DNA of 29,851 nucleotides, from positions 1-29,851 of IMG/VR virus record IMGVR_UViG_3300025276_000144; one strand, written 5' to 3'. A program made the position numbers and the translations under genes. This DNA is from a virus. Numbering within the stretch: the stretch's first letter is position 1; each line of letters opens with the position of its first letter. The notes under the pieces are model-generated. The model saw only the letters and a list, made by a program, of their open reading frames with translations, did no database searches and was not told the origin of the DNA. This document shows positions 12,006-20,676 of the stretch, one piece after another.

Positions 12006-12045
12006 CTCGTTCAACAACAAACAAATAAACTAGTCAAAAACTAGA

Positions 12046-12741
12046 TTAATCTATATGCATTGGAATAACTATTGGCAATGTTCCTTTGTCTAACACTACG
12101 CCACAACTTACAATATATTTTTTTGTAAAGTTTTTCGCGTAAGCCATTGCGTAACTGCGATCATCTACTCCACAACCAACTTGCATTGCAAAGAGTCTTT
12201 TGTCTTTATTACAATACCAGTCAACAAATGCTTCAGTATGTATATGACCCTGAACAATACTACATTGCCATTCTCGAACTCTTTTTGTAGCACCTTTTCC
12301 TGATGATCCTGTTCCATGTGTATACACTACATCGTTTATAACATGCTGATGCTGAAAATCCCAGTTTGGAGTATTTAAGACTTCATCTAAATCTTTAATC
12401 CATTTATTACTTAATCCTGAACTAAAAACTTTTCTTGCTACTATAGCATCATGGTTCCCTATGCAGACCTTTGCTTTTGGGAACGCATTATGCCATGGCT
12501 TTAATTGATCGATTGCTCTGTCTAATTCTTCTCCTGCTCCAAATCCATCAGGATCGGCATCATGATAACTACTATAATGGTTATCTATTACATCGCCAAT
12601 CATTACTATTTGATTACAATTAAACCTATTTCTTACTTCAACGCAATGCTCTAAATAACCTTTTCTTGTAAAAGGAGAATGTAAATCACCAATCACTAAT
12701 ACGTTACTCTTTTCTTTTTTTATTTCGTCTAAGTACCCCAT
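12046..12741 (-). CDS. Calcineurin-like metallophosphoesterase
   Basis: A 231-residue protein of the calcineurin-like metallophosphoesterase superfamily with all metal-binding blocks: GDLH at 18-21, GDVID at 49-53, GNHD at 95-98, H142-G and GHIH at 165-168. These enzymes use two metal ions to hydrolyse phosphomonoesters or diesters. It lies 1 nt after the holin gene and is the last gene of the late operon before the terminator. The substrate is not evident; nucleic-acid ends, nucleotides or cell-wall-linked phosphodiesters are all possible. A nuclease role in host DNA breakdown would more often be early, so the late position is notable. Confidence 0.88.
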   Translation of the reverse strand: MGYLDEIKKEKSNVLVIGDLHSPFTRKGYLEHCVEVRNRFNCNQIVMIGDVIDNHYSSYHDADPDGFGAGEELDRAIDQLKPWHNAFPKAKVCIGNHDAIVARKVFSSGLSNKWIKDLDEVLNTPNWDFQHQHVINDVVYTHGTGSSGKGATKRVREWQCSIVQGHIHTEAFVDWYCNKDKRLFAMQVGCGVDDRSYAMAYAKNFTKKYIVSCGVVLDKGTLPIVIPMHID

Positions 12742-13119
12742 TTACTTTTTTATCTTTTCTAGTCCTCTACTTCCAAAATATGCGCCAATGACTGTTATTA
12801 AAACTATTTGTAATAGATCTACCCATTTATCTTCTACTATAAATTTTATTGTACCAGCATCGATAAATATTAAAAGCGTAGTAGATACTACTAACCAAGC
12901 TAAAACTAAAGGTCTAATTGATTTGCTCAACCAACTATCTGAGTTCATATCTGCCTCCCATCTTTTTGAAACTTCTTGCTCTATAATTGCCTCTTGTTCA
13001 TTAACGATTTTTTGCAATTCGTTTTTTAAAATAAGCTTCTCCTCTTTGCTAGTAATTACTTCGTCAATAATTACATCAGCTTTACCTAAAAGACCGCTTA
13101 GAATGTTTAGTATAGCCAT
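12742..13119 (-). CDS. 3TM-type phage holin
   Basis: A 125-residue membrane protein resembling the GTA/phage 3TM holin family. A charged helical N-terminal half (about 1-65, with KEEKLILKNELQKIVNEQE) is followed by SIRPLV, a hydrophobic segment at about 69-88 (LVLAWLVVSTTLLIFIDAG), then another at about 102-117 (LLQIVLITVIGAYFG) and the closing FGSRGLEKIKK typical of the family. Placed beside the M15 endolysin (13-nt overlap), it most likely forms the membrane lesion that releases the endolysin. Confidence 0.82.
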   Translation of the reverse strand: MAILNILSGLLGKADVIIDEVITSKEEKLILKNELQKIVNEQEAIIEQEVSKRWEADMNSDSWLSKSIRPLVLAWLVVSTTLLIFIDAGTIKFIVEDKWVDLLQIVLITVIGAYFGSRGLEKIKK

Positions 13120-13457
13120 ATCGCTTTGTTTTTAGTTATATCGTTGTCTACATGAATAAATGTATTAGCTATTCCAATACGGTTAAAGCCTGCTTTTATA
13201 CATGCATCTATTATAATTAATCTATCTAAGCTATTATTGCAATGAATATCTGCAGCGCAACCAGCTAAATGAGAAGATTTTTCAGATCCTCCTACTAATG
13301 TATTTCTTAGTCTAGATCTAAATCCTGAATTTATTTTAAAAGCAATGCCAGCAATTTCTCTAGCTTTATCTAACGTAATTAGAAAGTTTTTTACCATGTG
13401 TTTGCCAGAACCTGGTTGGTCTGGAGAATCAAACTCTTCTAGTCTAAAATGTTTCAT
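13107..13457 (-). CDS. Endolysin, peptidase M15 (D,D-carboxypeptidase-like)
   Basis: A 116-residue zinc peptidase of the M15A type that cleaves peptidoglycan stem peptides. The zinc site is visible as S61-S-H63-L-A-G-C-A-A-D70 and H102-V-D104, with FKINSGFRS at 40-48 as the usual strand before it. The length is right for a single catalytic domain without a cell-wall-binding module, typical of phages of Gram-negative hosts. No signal peptide, so release would depend on the holin encoded next. Confidence 0.92.
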   Translation of the reverse strand: MKHFRLEEFDSPDQPGSGKHMVKNFLITLDKAREIAGIAFKINSGFRSRLRNTLVGGSEKSSHLAGCAADIHCNNSLDRLIIIDACIKAGFNRIGIANTFIHVDNDITKNKAIWLY

Positions 13458-13684
13458 TATCTTTTGTGTTTACAAGTATTAAGTCTAGCTATTTCTTTTT
13501 CTAATTCAACAATCCTATCTTCACACTCATTTATGATTTTAATTTTTTTTTCTAGTCTTTTATCGAGAACTATTATGTCTTCATCTAACTCTGCGATTTG
13601 ACTATAAGCAATACCCATAGTAAATATTATTCCTACAATCCATATTATATTACCAACGGATAACGTCAAATCTTTTTGTATCAT
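13457..13684 (-). CDS. Membrane-anchored coiled-coil protein, possible spanin-like
   Basis: A 75-residue protein with an N-terminal transmembrane segment at about 10-29 (VGNIIWIVGIIFTMGIAYSQ) followed by a long coiled coil (residues 30-70, IAELDEDIIVLDKRLEKK and on). One base overlaps each neighbour. The shape, with a short cytoplasmic start, one membrane helix and a periplasmic coiled coil, plus its place right before the endolysin gene, fits an inner-membrane spanin subunit. No lipoprotein partner is visible, so this is tentative. Confidence 0.55.
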   Translation of the reverse strand: MIQKDLTLSVGNIIWIVGIIFTMGIAYSQIAELDEDIIVLDKRLEKKIKIINECEDRIVELEKEIARLNTCKHKR

Positions 13685-14097
13685 TATCGTAAAGCTAAAG
13701 TTGCTGTCTTTGTCACTGGATTTCTTCCTGAACTATCAACAACAGTAAATACTAATGAATAAGATCCTCTAGAGTTTACAACGCTAATATTTAGTGTATG
13801 GTTAGCTGTGCTTAATGACAATAAAGAATCATCGCTACTATTAGCTGATGATTTTATAAGTATATGCAACAAAGCCCTAAAGTTTTTAGTATTAACTTGT
13901 AATTGCTCTTCTTGTAAATTATCAGTCTCTCCAACTTTTTCAGAGTCAAATAACTCTTCTAATATATCTAACAAGTCTGCTCTAGTTCTTTTCTCATCAT
14001 TAGCTACTGTGATAGTAGGTAAATCTGTAGAGGGTTTAGTTATTATAGATTTGTATTCGTTTTTAATCGAATTACTTGTATAGTCATCTTTACTCAT
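13684..14097 (-). CDS. Hypothetical late protein, 137 aa
   Basis: A 137-residue protein. The N-terminal part is polar, followed by an acidic helical segment (RADLLDILEELFDSE), then a C-terminal beta-rich region (NHTLNISVVNSRGSYSLVF, then a TKTATLALR end) that looks like a small Ig-like or fibre-tip domain. Placed after tail genes and before the lysis block. A minor tail or decoration protein is possible; no family recognised. Confidence 0.65.
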   Translation of the reverse strand: MSKDDYTSNSIKNEYKSIITKPSTDLPTITVANDEKRTRADLLDILEELFDSEKVGETDNLQEEQLQVNTKNFRALLHILIKSSANSSDDSLLSLSTANHTLNISVVNSRGSYSLVFTVVDSSGRNPVTKTATLALR

Positions 14098-14264
14098 TTC
14101 TTTCGATTTTTCCTGTTATAAATGTATTTGTCAGCAGTGTAAGCTATAGTCAATAATAGCAATACTATTTTTAAAAGAATTTCAATATCTGCAAAGCTTA
14201 CAAATGTAAATGTTGTAGTGTTTAAAATTAATACGTCCGCGGTGTCTTTTATAAAATTTTTCAT
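14094..14264 (-). CDS. Small membrane protein, 56 aa
   Basis: A short gene from ATG 14264 to TGA 14094, the stop overlapping the next start (ATGA). It encodes a polar first half, a single hydrophobic segment at about 27-42 (IEILLKIVLLLLTIAY), then a basic tail (YIYNRKNRKK). The basic end points to the cytoplasm with the N-terminus outside. At the start of the lysis region it could be a second holin or antiholin-like regulator. No family recognised. Confidence 0.62.
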   Translation of the reverse strand: MKNFIKDTADVLILNTTTFTFVSFADIEILLKIVLLLLTIAYTADKYIYNRKNRKK

Positions 14265-14266
14265 AT

Positions 14267-15103
14267 CTAATTAAAAAAGGTAGATGCTACAACTTGAGCA
14301 TCAAAATATACGTTTTTAGCAGCAGACTGTGTCTTGCTTACTTTTATTGTTGGGATTAATACATCATTTACTGTAAACTGAGCATCAGCGTTAGATTCAA
14401 GTCCTGTATTCCACATTCTATATCCCTGGTTAAAACTTCCTGCTCCTGTGATTGTATTTGTACATATTAAATTTAAAGTAGAGTTAGAAGTTCCAGTTGG
14501 GTCAAAAGATTTTTTCCACCAAGTCAATGTAACAGTAGTGTCAGATGGTAAATTAGTTATCATGTTGGTCTTAATTTCATGAATTCTAAAGTCAGTTCCT
14601 ACACTATTCATCATTCCAAAACGGCCTCCAAAGTTGTTTCCTTTATTATCTCCGTCACTAAAAACAGCTCCACCATTATTGTTGAATATTCCTTGTGACA
14701 AAGTACCTAAATAATCATTCACAGTAGTACTTGTTGCAACTGGGAATGTTCCGTTTAAATGTTCAGTCACATATCTTTTATATTTGTTTGCAACCCAATC
14801 GGCTTGGCTTACTATTATAATACTGTCAGAAGCAATATCTTCGGTAAGATTTATCGCGTCACAAGAAATTGAAGTATCTCCAGTGACAAGTTCATCAACT
14901 AAAGTAATATTAAAAGAATTTATTGAGTTAGTGTTTCCTATTGTCAACTGAGAACCTATAGGGTAAGTAGGTCCATCCCAGGCATTAATATTAAAAGCCC
15001 TTAAACTTCCTGTAGCTGATATAGCATTAGCTATTGATCCTATATAATTATAAGCTTCCTTAAACAAAAAGTCTTTTACGTAACTAGTATTTTTTTCTAT
15101 CAT
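14267..15103 (-). CDS. Tail-associated structural protein, 278 aa
   Basis: A 278-residue protein starting MIEKNTSYVK at ATG 15103, 4 nt after the stop of the large tail protein. A longer frame upstream is rejected because it would run back over the end of that gene. The protein is beta-rich with many Asn, Thr and Ser residues (NAWDGPTYPIGSQLTIGNTN; TVTLTWWKKSFDPTGTS), typical of tail fibre or tip proteins. No collagen-like or depolymerase motif seen. Likely part of the adhesion device. Confidence 0.65.
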   Translation of the reverse strand: MIEKNTSYVKDFLFKEAYNYIGSIANAISATGSLRAFNINAWDGPTYPIGSQLTIGNTNSINSFNITLVDELVTGDTSISCDAINLTEDIASDSIIIVSQADWVANKYKRYVTEHLNGTFPVATSTTVNDYLGTLSQGIFNNNGGAVFSDGDNKGNNFGGRFGMMNSVGTDFRIHEIKTNMITNLPSDTTVTLTWWKKSFDPTGTSNSTLNLICTNTITGAGSFNQGYRMWNTGLESNADAQFTVNDVLIPTIKVSKTQSAAKNVYFDAQVVASTFFN

Positions 15104-15107
15104 TATA

Positions 15108-17417
15108 TTATCCTTTAACGTGTCTTTTAGTTTTTCCTTTTCCTCCTTTAACCGGGTCGTGAAAATGTACTCCATTTCCAAATCCACTATGTAATACGTT
15201 AAGACTAGTACTACCTGTATTTTTTGCTGGTGTAAAATCAAAAAAGTACCAACTTGCATTAAACTCTGCAGGTCTAGCTACATAATTACCACCTAAACAT
15301 AACATGTTTTGCGTAACACCTTCTACAGTATCAACAAGTAAATAATCAAATTTCCAAGGAGTTGGAGAAGGTGCAGTTGGTAGTATCGATTTTCTTAAGA
15401 CTTTAGCTTCCATAGTTATTCTATATTTTGACGATAAAGCTAAAAGTGTACTTGCTTTTAAAGACGGCAAATGTACAAGTGGTAAAGCTGCAGATCCTAA
15501 ATAGTAATAAAACCAAGTTGCCGCAAAGTTTACATTGTAATTATTTTGCTCAAATGCTAAATTCTTTTTAATATAGATCATGTTGTTAGCGGCACTTCCT
15601 GTCATCGCATTCTGTTCGATAAAGAAAACAGAATCAACTATTTCATCTCCAAAATTTATTTCTGTTCCAGATACTGAGTTTGTATATTCGTATTCTTGTT
15701 GTACCGGAGCAATTCCTGCATTAAATAACTGAACACAACAAGTTGGGAAGTTTTCCGGTGGTCCATAGTTTCCTTGAATTCCTACGTTAGATTGTAATTG
15801 AGTAACAACTCCTGTTGAAGCAGCAGCTTGAGCTTGTATTACCATACCACCATATTCAGCACTCATCAAAGATACTTTATTTCTAGCTTCCCATTTAATC
15901 ATTCCAGAAGCCGGACAAGGATCCATAATTTCTGTATTACTTGAACCAGCATAAACTGTATTGTAATAAGACTGTCCAAAATATTGCATTATTTCATAGT
16001 CGTAATTTACAAACACAGGTACTTCACTTGTTGTCCATTCAAATCTTGCTGTTTGTGTATTAAAAGTCAAATATTGATCTGCGGCTCCATCAACTTCAAT
16101 CCAAATACGCATGTCAACTTCTAGATAATAACTATCAGCCGGACCTCCAACCCAAGCTCCTACTGGAGCAGGTGGCGCCGTAGGAACATGTTTCTCAGAC
16201 CATTGAAACGTAAAAGTTGTTGCATTACCAGCTTGAACATATAAATTTGTATCGTGTTCTACCGCTGTTGTAGAGCTTAAAGTTATATCGTTATAAATAG
16301 CGTACGCTACAGAAGCATCTTGACCAGGATTAAACATGCCATCTTCAATTACTGCTCCTATACCTAACAAAGGACTTAAGCTTAAAGGACTACCTGAATT
16401 TACTCCATTAATATTATAAGTGATGTTTTTTACTATTCTCTTAAAGTTAAATAAAGCTTGGCTTCTTTGATTAAACTGACTACTTAAAGGAATAGCAAAC
16501 TTTTCAGTACTTGATCCAACAGCTTGTCCACTAGCTCCGTATATAGTTGCGTTAGTGTTATCATCTTCAACCCATTCGTTATAAATACAAAGTTGGTTAA
16601 TATAAAAATGACCGTCTTCCATGTGAATTCTAGCATTCATGTAATGCAAAATCTTTTCTAGAATATCATAGCAATTCATGTACTTAACTCCTTGTGTATT
16701 TTGACTAAAGAAAGCGGCAGATTCTACTAACATAACTTCGCATGGATTAGAATGTGCTTCTGCAAAAGTAATATTAGTTCCTGTAGTATACCATCCCCAT
16801 CTTTGTTTTGTAATAAATCCAGACGTAGATTCTGAAAATAAACTAATAGTAGGCAATTGTCTTAATATAGCAGCTAGTATATTCTTTATAGAATATCTTG
16901 CTATTTCTATTTCGTTTGTTGTACCATTTACAGTTTTAACAGTTGAGTCTACAGCATTTGTTGCTTCGTTGTATAAACCTTCAAGCTCGTCATACTTAAT
17001 ACCTTTTAAAGCAGTCAGACCATCGGTAGCTCTTATATGAAACTTTTGAGGGAATGCTTGATCTTCTAAACTAGTATTATTCATGACACAAACACCTTGC
17101 CAAAATCTTGCGTAAGAGTCTGATACAATCTGCTTTTTGTATATTCTCATTAAGTAAAAACCTTCAGGCTTTGCTAAAATATCTAAAACTCTTGTGACAT
17201 CTAAAGCTTCTTGCAAATAAAAGCAACATACTACTTCTGAAGAATGAATTGGATAATCTAATCTATTGCCTCTTCCTTTCCAAGACAATTTAAAACCATC
17301 TTCTCCTAAAGTAAAAGTTCTAATTGATCCAGAGTAATTATCAAATCCAATATCTACTTGGTAATAGATACCATTGTCATCTTGAAATTCTGCTCTATTT
17401 GTTGTTTGAAAAGCCAT
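15108..17417 (-). CDS. Large tail-tip protein, probable distal tail/hub
   Basis: A 769-residue protein directly after the tape measure gene, the place of distal-tail and tail-hub proteins in siphoviruses. The N-terminal region (FQDDNGIYYQVDIGFDNY, then LSWKGRGNRLDYPIHSSE) has the strand-rich look of a tail-tube-like domain. It continues with long beta-rich stretches, clusters of Gly, Asn and aromatic residues, and ends in a His/Lys/Gly-rich tail (KGGKGKTKRHVKG). No enzymatic motif recognised. The call rests mainly on gene order, size and composition. Confidence 0.65.
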   Translation of the reverse strand: MAFQTTNRAEFQDDNGIYYQVDIGFDNYSGSIRTFTLGEDGFKLSWKGRGNRLDYPIHSSEVVCCFYLQEALDVTRVLDILAKPEGFYLMRIYKKQIVSDSYARFWQGVCVMNNTSLEDQAFPQKFHIRATDGLTALKGIKYDELEGLYNEATNAVDSTVKTVNGTTNEIEIARYSIKNILAAILRQLPTISLFSESTSGFITKQRWGWYTTGTNITFAEAHSNPCEVMLVESAAFFSQNTQGVKYMNCYDILEKILHYMNARIHMEDGHFYINQLCIYNEWVEDDNTNATIYGASGQAVGSSTEKFAIPLSSQFNQRSQALFNFKRIVKNITYNINGVNSGSPLSLSPLLGIGAVIEDGMFNPGQDASVAYAIYNDITLSSTTAVEHDTNLYVQAGNATTFTFQWSEKHVPTAPPAPVGAWVGGPADSYYLEVDMRIWIEVDGAADQYLTFNTQTARFEWTTSEVPVFVNYDYEIMQYFGQSYYNTVYAGSSNTEIMDPCPASGMIKWEARNKVSLMSAEYGGMVIQAQAAASTGVVTQLQSNVGIQGNYGPPENFPTCCVQLFNAGIAPVQQEYEYTNSVSGTEINFGDEIVDSVFFIEQNAMTGSAANNMIYIKKNLAFEQNNYNVNFAATWFYYYLGSAALPLVHLPSLKASTLLALSSKYRITMEAKVLRKSILPTAPSPTPWKFDYLLVDTVEGVTQNMLCLGGNYVARPAEFNASWYFFDFTPAKNTGSTSLNVLHSGFGNGVHFHDPVKGGKGKTKRHVKG

Positions 17418-17419
17418 AT

Positions 17420-19804
17420 TTAGTATGAATTAACTCGTGTTGAATATCTTTGATTTGATAAAAAAATGTCTTCGCCTTTTAGTACTGCCATTAACTGACC
17501 ACTATTTTGATCACCTAACATAGATTTTAATTTGCTTAACGGAGCAATAACTTCAGGATCGACTCTAGCATTAGGATTATCACCAACAATTGCTGTAGTT
17601 TCTCCATAAGCTAAACCACCTTGTGCTAAAGCAGGAAGTGGTGCAGATAACACTTGTCCTAATTGAACTGCTCCAAGTCCTGCAACTATCCCAGACCACG
17701 GCATTCCACCACTTACTGGGAACGCTGCAACCATTTTCATAACGGCCGTTGCAGTGTTTACTATAATAGATAACGCAGCTGCAGCTTTATCAGAGACGGC
17801 TTGTTTTCTTGCTAGCTTACGTTGTTTTTTAGCGGCATTCTCTTCAATCGTAGCAGTGTTTTTAGCAAGTTCTTCTTTTGCCTTTGCTATTCTATCACTT
17901 TTTACTTCTTCACTCATTGTAGTGCCTTCTATTCTTGCCATTTCAGCGTCAAATTTTTCTTGCTCGCTTAATAGTCTTGCCTCTGTGTCTAAAGCTAAAG
18001 CTTCTTCTTCATGTGCAATTTGAGTATTTACAATGTCAAAAACCTGACTCATTACTTGCCCGTAAGTGTTTGCAAATTTTTCAATTGCTTCCATTCCGTT
18101 ATCAGCCCATTCAGTCCATTCTTCTGAAGATTTTTCAAAGAATCCTTTTTGTTGTTCTTCAAGCCCATCAAAAAATCCATCTGGCGTTTGAAATGGTCCC
18201 ATTAAATTTTTCCCTGTTGTTGTTGTTGTAGTAGGCTCTTTAGGATCTCCTCCTCCTCCTCCAGTCAATCCTAAAAAATTAGATAGTTGTCCCATTTTAC
18301 CTTTTACAAGGTCTACTGCATTACCTATAGCACGTCCGAAAGATCCAAATTCATGTTGATACTCATCTGTCTCACTTTTTAAATCATCTAAACCATCTGC
18401 CATATCTTCAAATGGATTAGCAATTTTTTCTTTTCCAAAAAAATCTAAAACTTCATTGAAACCTTTAATCATTAAACTAATCGGGCTAAATGTCGCTAGT
18501 AATTTGATCATTTCAATTAAACTGTTTTTCCACCAATTAACATCGCTAAATCTTTCTTTTAGAGCTTCCCAGTTATCTATTATAAAAACAAAAGCAGCAC
18601 CTAAAACAGCAAGAACTGCAATAGCAATTCCTATAGGACCACCTAAAGCAAGGAACATAGTTATAAGCTTAGGGATTATTACTGCAGACAAAAAGCCTAT
18701 AGCAGTTGTAACAGGACCAATAGCAGCGAGTAACAAACCAACAGTAACAATAATTCCTTTAGTACCAACATCTAAATTCATAAATCCAGTAACAACAAAA
18801 GAAACAGCCTCCATTATTTTTGTAAAAATTGGGACTAACATTTCTCCTAATGTAATTGCTAAACCTTCTACTTGACTCATTAACTTTCGTAAAGAACCAC
18901 CTAAACCAGAATCCATAATTCTAGCCATAGCAGAAGCTTCTCCAGCTGAATCTTCAAAATCTTTAGTTAAATCTTTTATTGCAGTTCCATTATTCGCTAA
19001 TATAGTTGCAACGTTTGCTCCTCTCTTACCAAACATTTCCATCGCATCAGCTAAAGGATTTGTTGAATTTTTAACTTTATCCATGGCTTCACCCATAGTC
19101 ATTCCCTCTTTAGCAAGATCTAAAAAGATATTTCTTAAAGCAGTACCGGCAGTTGACGCTTCAACTCCGTTATTTACTAAGACACCTAAAATTGCAGTAG
19201 TTTCTTCTAAGCTAGCTCCAGCCATATTTGCTACAGGAGCAACTGAACTCATTGCAGTTTCAAATTTGTTCATGTCTAAAGCGGAAGAACTAAACGAGTC
19301 AGCCATTACATCTGTAATACGAGTCATGTCAGAAGCTTCTAATCCGAAAGCTTGCATTATTTTCGCAGATACTTCAGCAGCTTGTGATAAATCAGAATCT
19401 GTTGCTTGAGCTAAATCTAAAATTGATTGCGTAGATTTATTTATTTCTTGAGGAGTAAGACCTAGTTTAGAAAGCTCTAATTGTAAACCTGCAACTTGCG
19501 AAGCAGTAAACATTGTTGACGATCCTAACCTTTTAGCATCACCTTCAAGCATCTTAAATTGTTCACCTGTAGCACCTGAAATTGCTTTTACTTTAAGCAT
19601 TGATTGCTCAAAGTCCATGAAAGTTTTACCAGCTAAAATCCCTATTCCAACAAGCGGAGCAGTAAGATTTGTCGACAAAGATTTGCCGGCACTCATCGCA
19701 CCTTTACCAAACTTTTTTAGTTTCTTCTGTGCCTTATTTATACCCTTTTGAAAGTTGGTATCGTTAAGTCCAAGGAATAAATTTATACTCTTTTTTGTTG
19801 CCAT
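17420..19804 (-). CDS. Tail tape measure protein
   Basis: A 794-residue protein with a TP901-type tape measure core at about 60-300 (SGATGEQFKMLEGDAKRLG; FTASQVAGLQLELSKLG; SFSSSALDMNKFETAMSSVA). A strongly hydrophobic stretch of several segments spans 351-410, the part thought to insert into the host membrane. Then there is a Gly/Thr-rich linker, a charged coiled coil at about 590-670, and an Ala-rich region. At roughly 0.15 nm per residue this predicts a tail near 120 nm, a typical siphovirus length. It follows the frameshifted chaperone genes, as is standard. Confidence 0.93.
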   Translation of the reverse strand: MATKKSINLFLGLNDTNFQKGINKAQKKLKKFGKGAMSAGKSLSTNLTAPLVGIGILAGKTFMDFEQSMLKVKAISGATGEQFKMLEGDAKRLGSSTMFTASQVAGLQLELSKLGLTPQEINKSTQSILDLAQATDSDLSQAAEVSAKIMQAFGLEASDMTRITDVMADSFSSSALDMNKFETAMSSVAPVANMAGASLEETTAILGVLVNNGVEASTAGTALRNIFLDLAKEGMTMGEAMDKVKNSTNPLADAMEMFGKRGANVATILANNGTAIKDLTKDFEDSAGEASAMARIMDSGLGGSLRKLMSQVEGLAITLGEMLVPIFTKIMEAVSFVVTGFMNLDVGTKGIIVTVGLLLAAIGPVTTAIGFLSAVIIPKLITMFLALGGPIGIAIAVLAVLGAAFVFIIDNWEALKERFSDVNWWKNSLIEMIKLLATFSPISLMIKGFNEVLDFFGKEKIANPFEDMADGLDDLKSETDEYQHEFGSFGRAIGNAVDLVKGKMGQLSNFLGLTGGGGGDPKEPTTTTTTGKNLMGPFQTPDGFFDGLEEQQKGFFEKSSEEWTEWADNGMEAIEKFANTYGQVMSQVFDIVNTQIAHEEEALALDTEARLLSEQEKFDAEMARIEGTTMSEEVKSDRIAKAKEELAKNTATIEENAAKKQRKLARKQAVSDKAAAALSIIVNTATAVMKMVAAFPVSGGMPWSGIVAGLGAVQLGQVLSAPLPALAQGGLAYGETTAIVGDNPNARVDPEVIAPLSKLKSMLGDQNSGQLMAVLKGEDIFLSNQRYSTRVNSY

Positions 19805-19895
19805 TTGTTAACTTTTTAGACCTCGTTAAACATTGTTTTTAAGCGTTTTAAGCAAACAACTATGCTCTGTAAGGTATATATATTCGAATTCAAAG

Positions 19896-20605
19896 TTATG
19901 AAGGTAGCGTAGTTTTCCTTGATTGGTCATTTTCGCTTTTCTTCTTTTTTATTAATTCTCTTTTTGCTAATGCAAATTCAGCTTTTTCACGTCTATTTTC
20001 AACGCTTTCTTCCTTCTTAGATTTCTTATCTTTTGGCAAAGGAATTAAGTCGCTAGGTTTTAATTTCTTGCCTTTTTTCAAGTGAGGTTGAAGTACAAAA
20101 GTTCCTAATGTTCTTACAAAATCCCATTGCTGAACAATTCTATCTTGCTCCATTTTCATGTGTCCACTTTGCATTAATTTAAATTCCCTCATCGTCAAAT
20201 CCCAAAACTGATCTGGCAATAAACCTAATCGACCATAAGCCGTTTCTTCTAAATCTTCGAAGTCTATTTCTTCTTGAGGCTCTTCTTCTTCTCCTCTACT
20301 TTGTTTCCCTTTATTGCAGTGTTAAAACTATTTGCAAATATCTCCATCGCTTTTTCTAATATAGTAAAATCTTCGTCTAAAGCATCTGCTACATCATCAA
20401 CTGTAAGATTTATATTAGTCTTATTTTTTCTAGCTCCGTCTTTTAATCCACATAAGATTAAAGAACATGCTTCGTCTAAACCTATATTGTTACCTAATCT
20501 CGATAACTCGGTCAGTTTAATGTTTTGATCTTTACAAAATAATCTTAAAGCATTCATGCCAAATCGAATTGGTACTATTTTTTTGTCTATTTCTATTACG
20601 TCCAT
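19896..20605 (-). CDS. Tail assembly chaperone, gpGT-type frameshift fusion
   Basis: The extended chaperone made by -1 ribosomal frameshifting. The first 101 residues are shared with the shorter form. At GGGAAAC (20309-20303, in-frame codons G GGA AAC) the ribosome slips and continues as QSRGEEEEPQEEI, then the conserved DLEETAYGRLGLLPDQFWD and LTMREF of the T-type domain, ending with a basic tail. About 236 residues in total. The second frame has no credible start of its own (only an internal TTG), which supports fusion. Such pairs coat the tape measure protein during tail assembly. Confidence 0.82.
20264..20605 (-). CDS. Tail assembly chaperone, gpG-type
   Basis: A 113-residue protein, the unshifted product of the chaperone pair. 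It starts MDVIEIDKKIVPIRFGMNAL at ATG 20605; the frame upstream opens only with a TTG inside the hairpin after the tail tube gene and is rejected. It is a helical domain with a Lys-rich end (KKKSLKKK) that is replaced by an acidic sequence in the fusion. Located between tail tube and tape measure genes, the invariant position for this family. Confidence 0.82.
   Translation of the reverse strand: MDVIEIDKKIVPIRFGMNALRLFCKDQNIKLTELSRLGNNIGLDEACSLILCGLKDGARKNKTNINLTVDDVADALDEDFTILEKAMEIFANSFNTAIKGNKVEEKKKSLKKK
20303..20309 (-). promoter_or_regulatory. -1 ribosomal frameshift slippery site
   Basis: GGGAAAC in the phase G GGA AAC, a canonical X-XXY-YYZ heptamer; lambda uses GGGAAAG at the same place in its G-T pair. 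It is the only such heptamer found in the region where the two frames are both open. A weak GAGG/CCTC pairing downstream may help. Confidence 0.85.
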
Positions 20606-20620
20606 TTGTTTGTTGTTATA

Positions 20621-20668
20621 AGGTTTAGGCAAGGGAATGTTGCTTTTAAGCTCATCCCTGCCTTACCT
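20621..20668 (-). other. Strong imperfect hairpin after the tail tube gene
   Basis: On the transcript GGCAGGGATG pairs with CATTCCCTTGCC, extended by AGGT/ACCT outside, with an apical GCTT/AAGC. It fills the gap between tail tube and chaperone genes. No poly-T follows. It may act as a partial terminator or 3' stabiliser that raises tube protein relative to the genes after it. Confidence 0.6.
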
Positions 20669-20676
20669 AGTTAATA

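Noticed and set aside
18456-18875. A 139-codon plus-strand frame opposite the tape measure gene
   Set aside because: It is antisense to a well-supported gene, has low-complexity composition, and no plus-strand gene in the window has supporting context. The same reasoning removes the plus-strand frames at 4544, 5492, 12788, 13808, 19083, 20274, 20828, 24346, 24710 and 26754.
19896-20219. Separate 107-aa gene for the second chaperone frame
   Set aside because: It would need an internal TTG start, while a canonical slippery heptamer and an open -1 frame explain it as part of a fusion.
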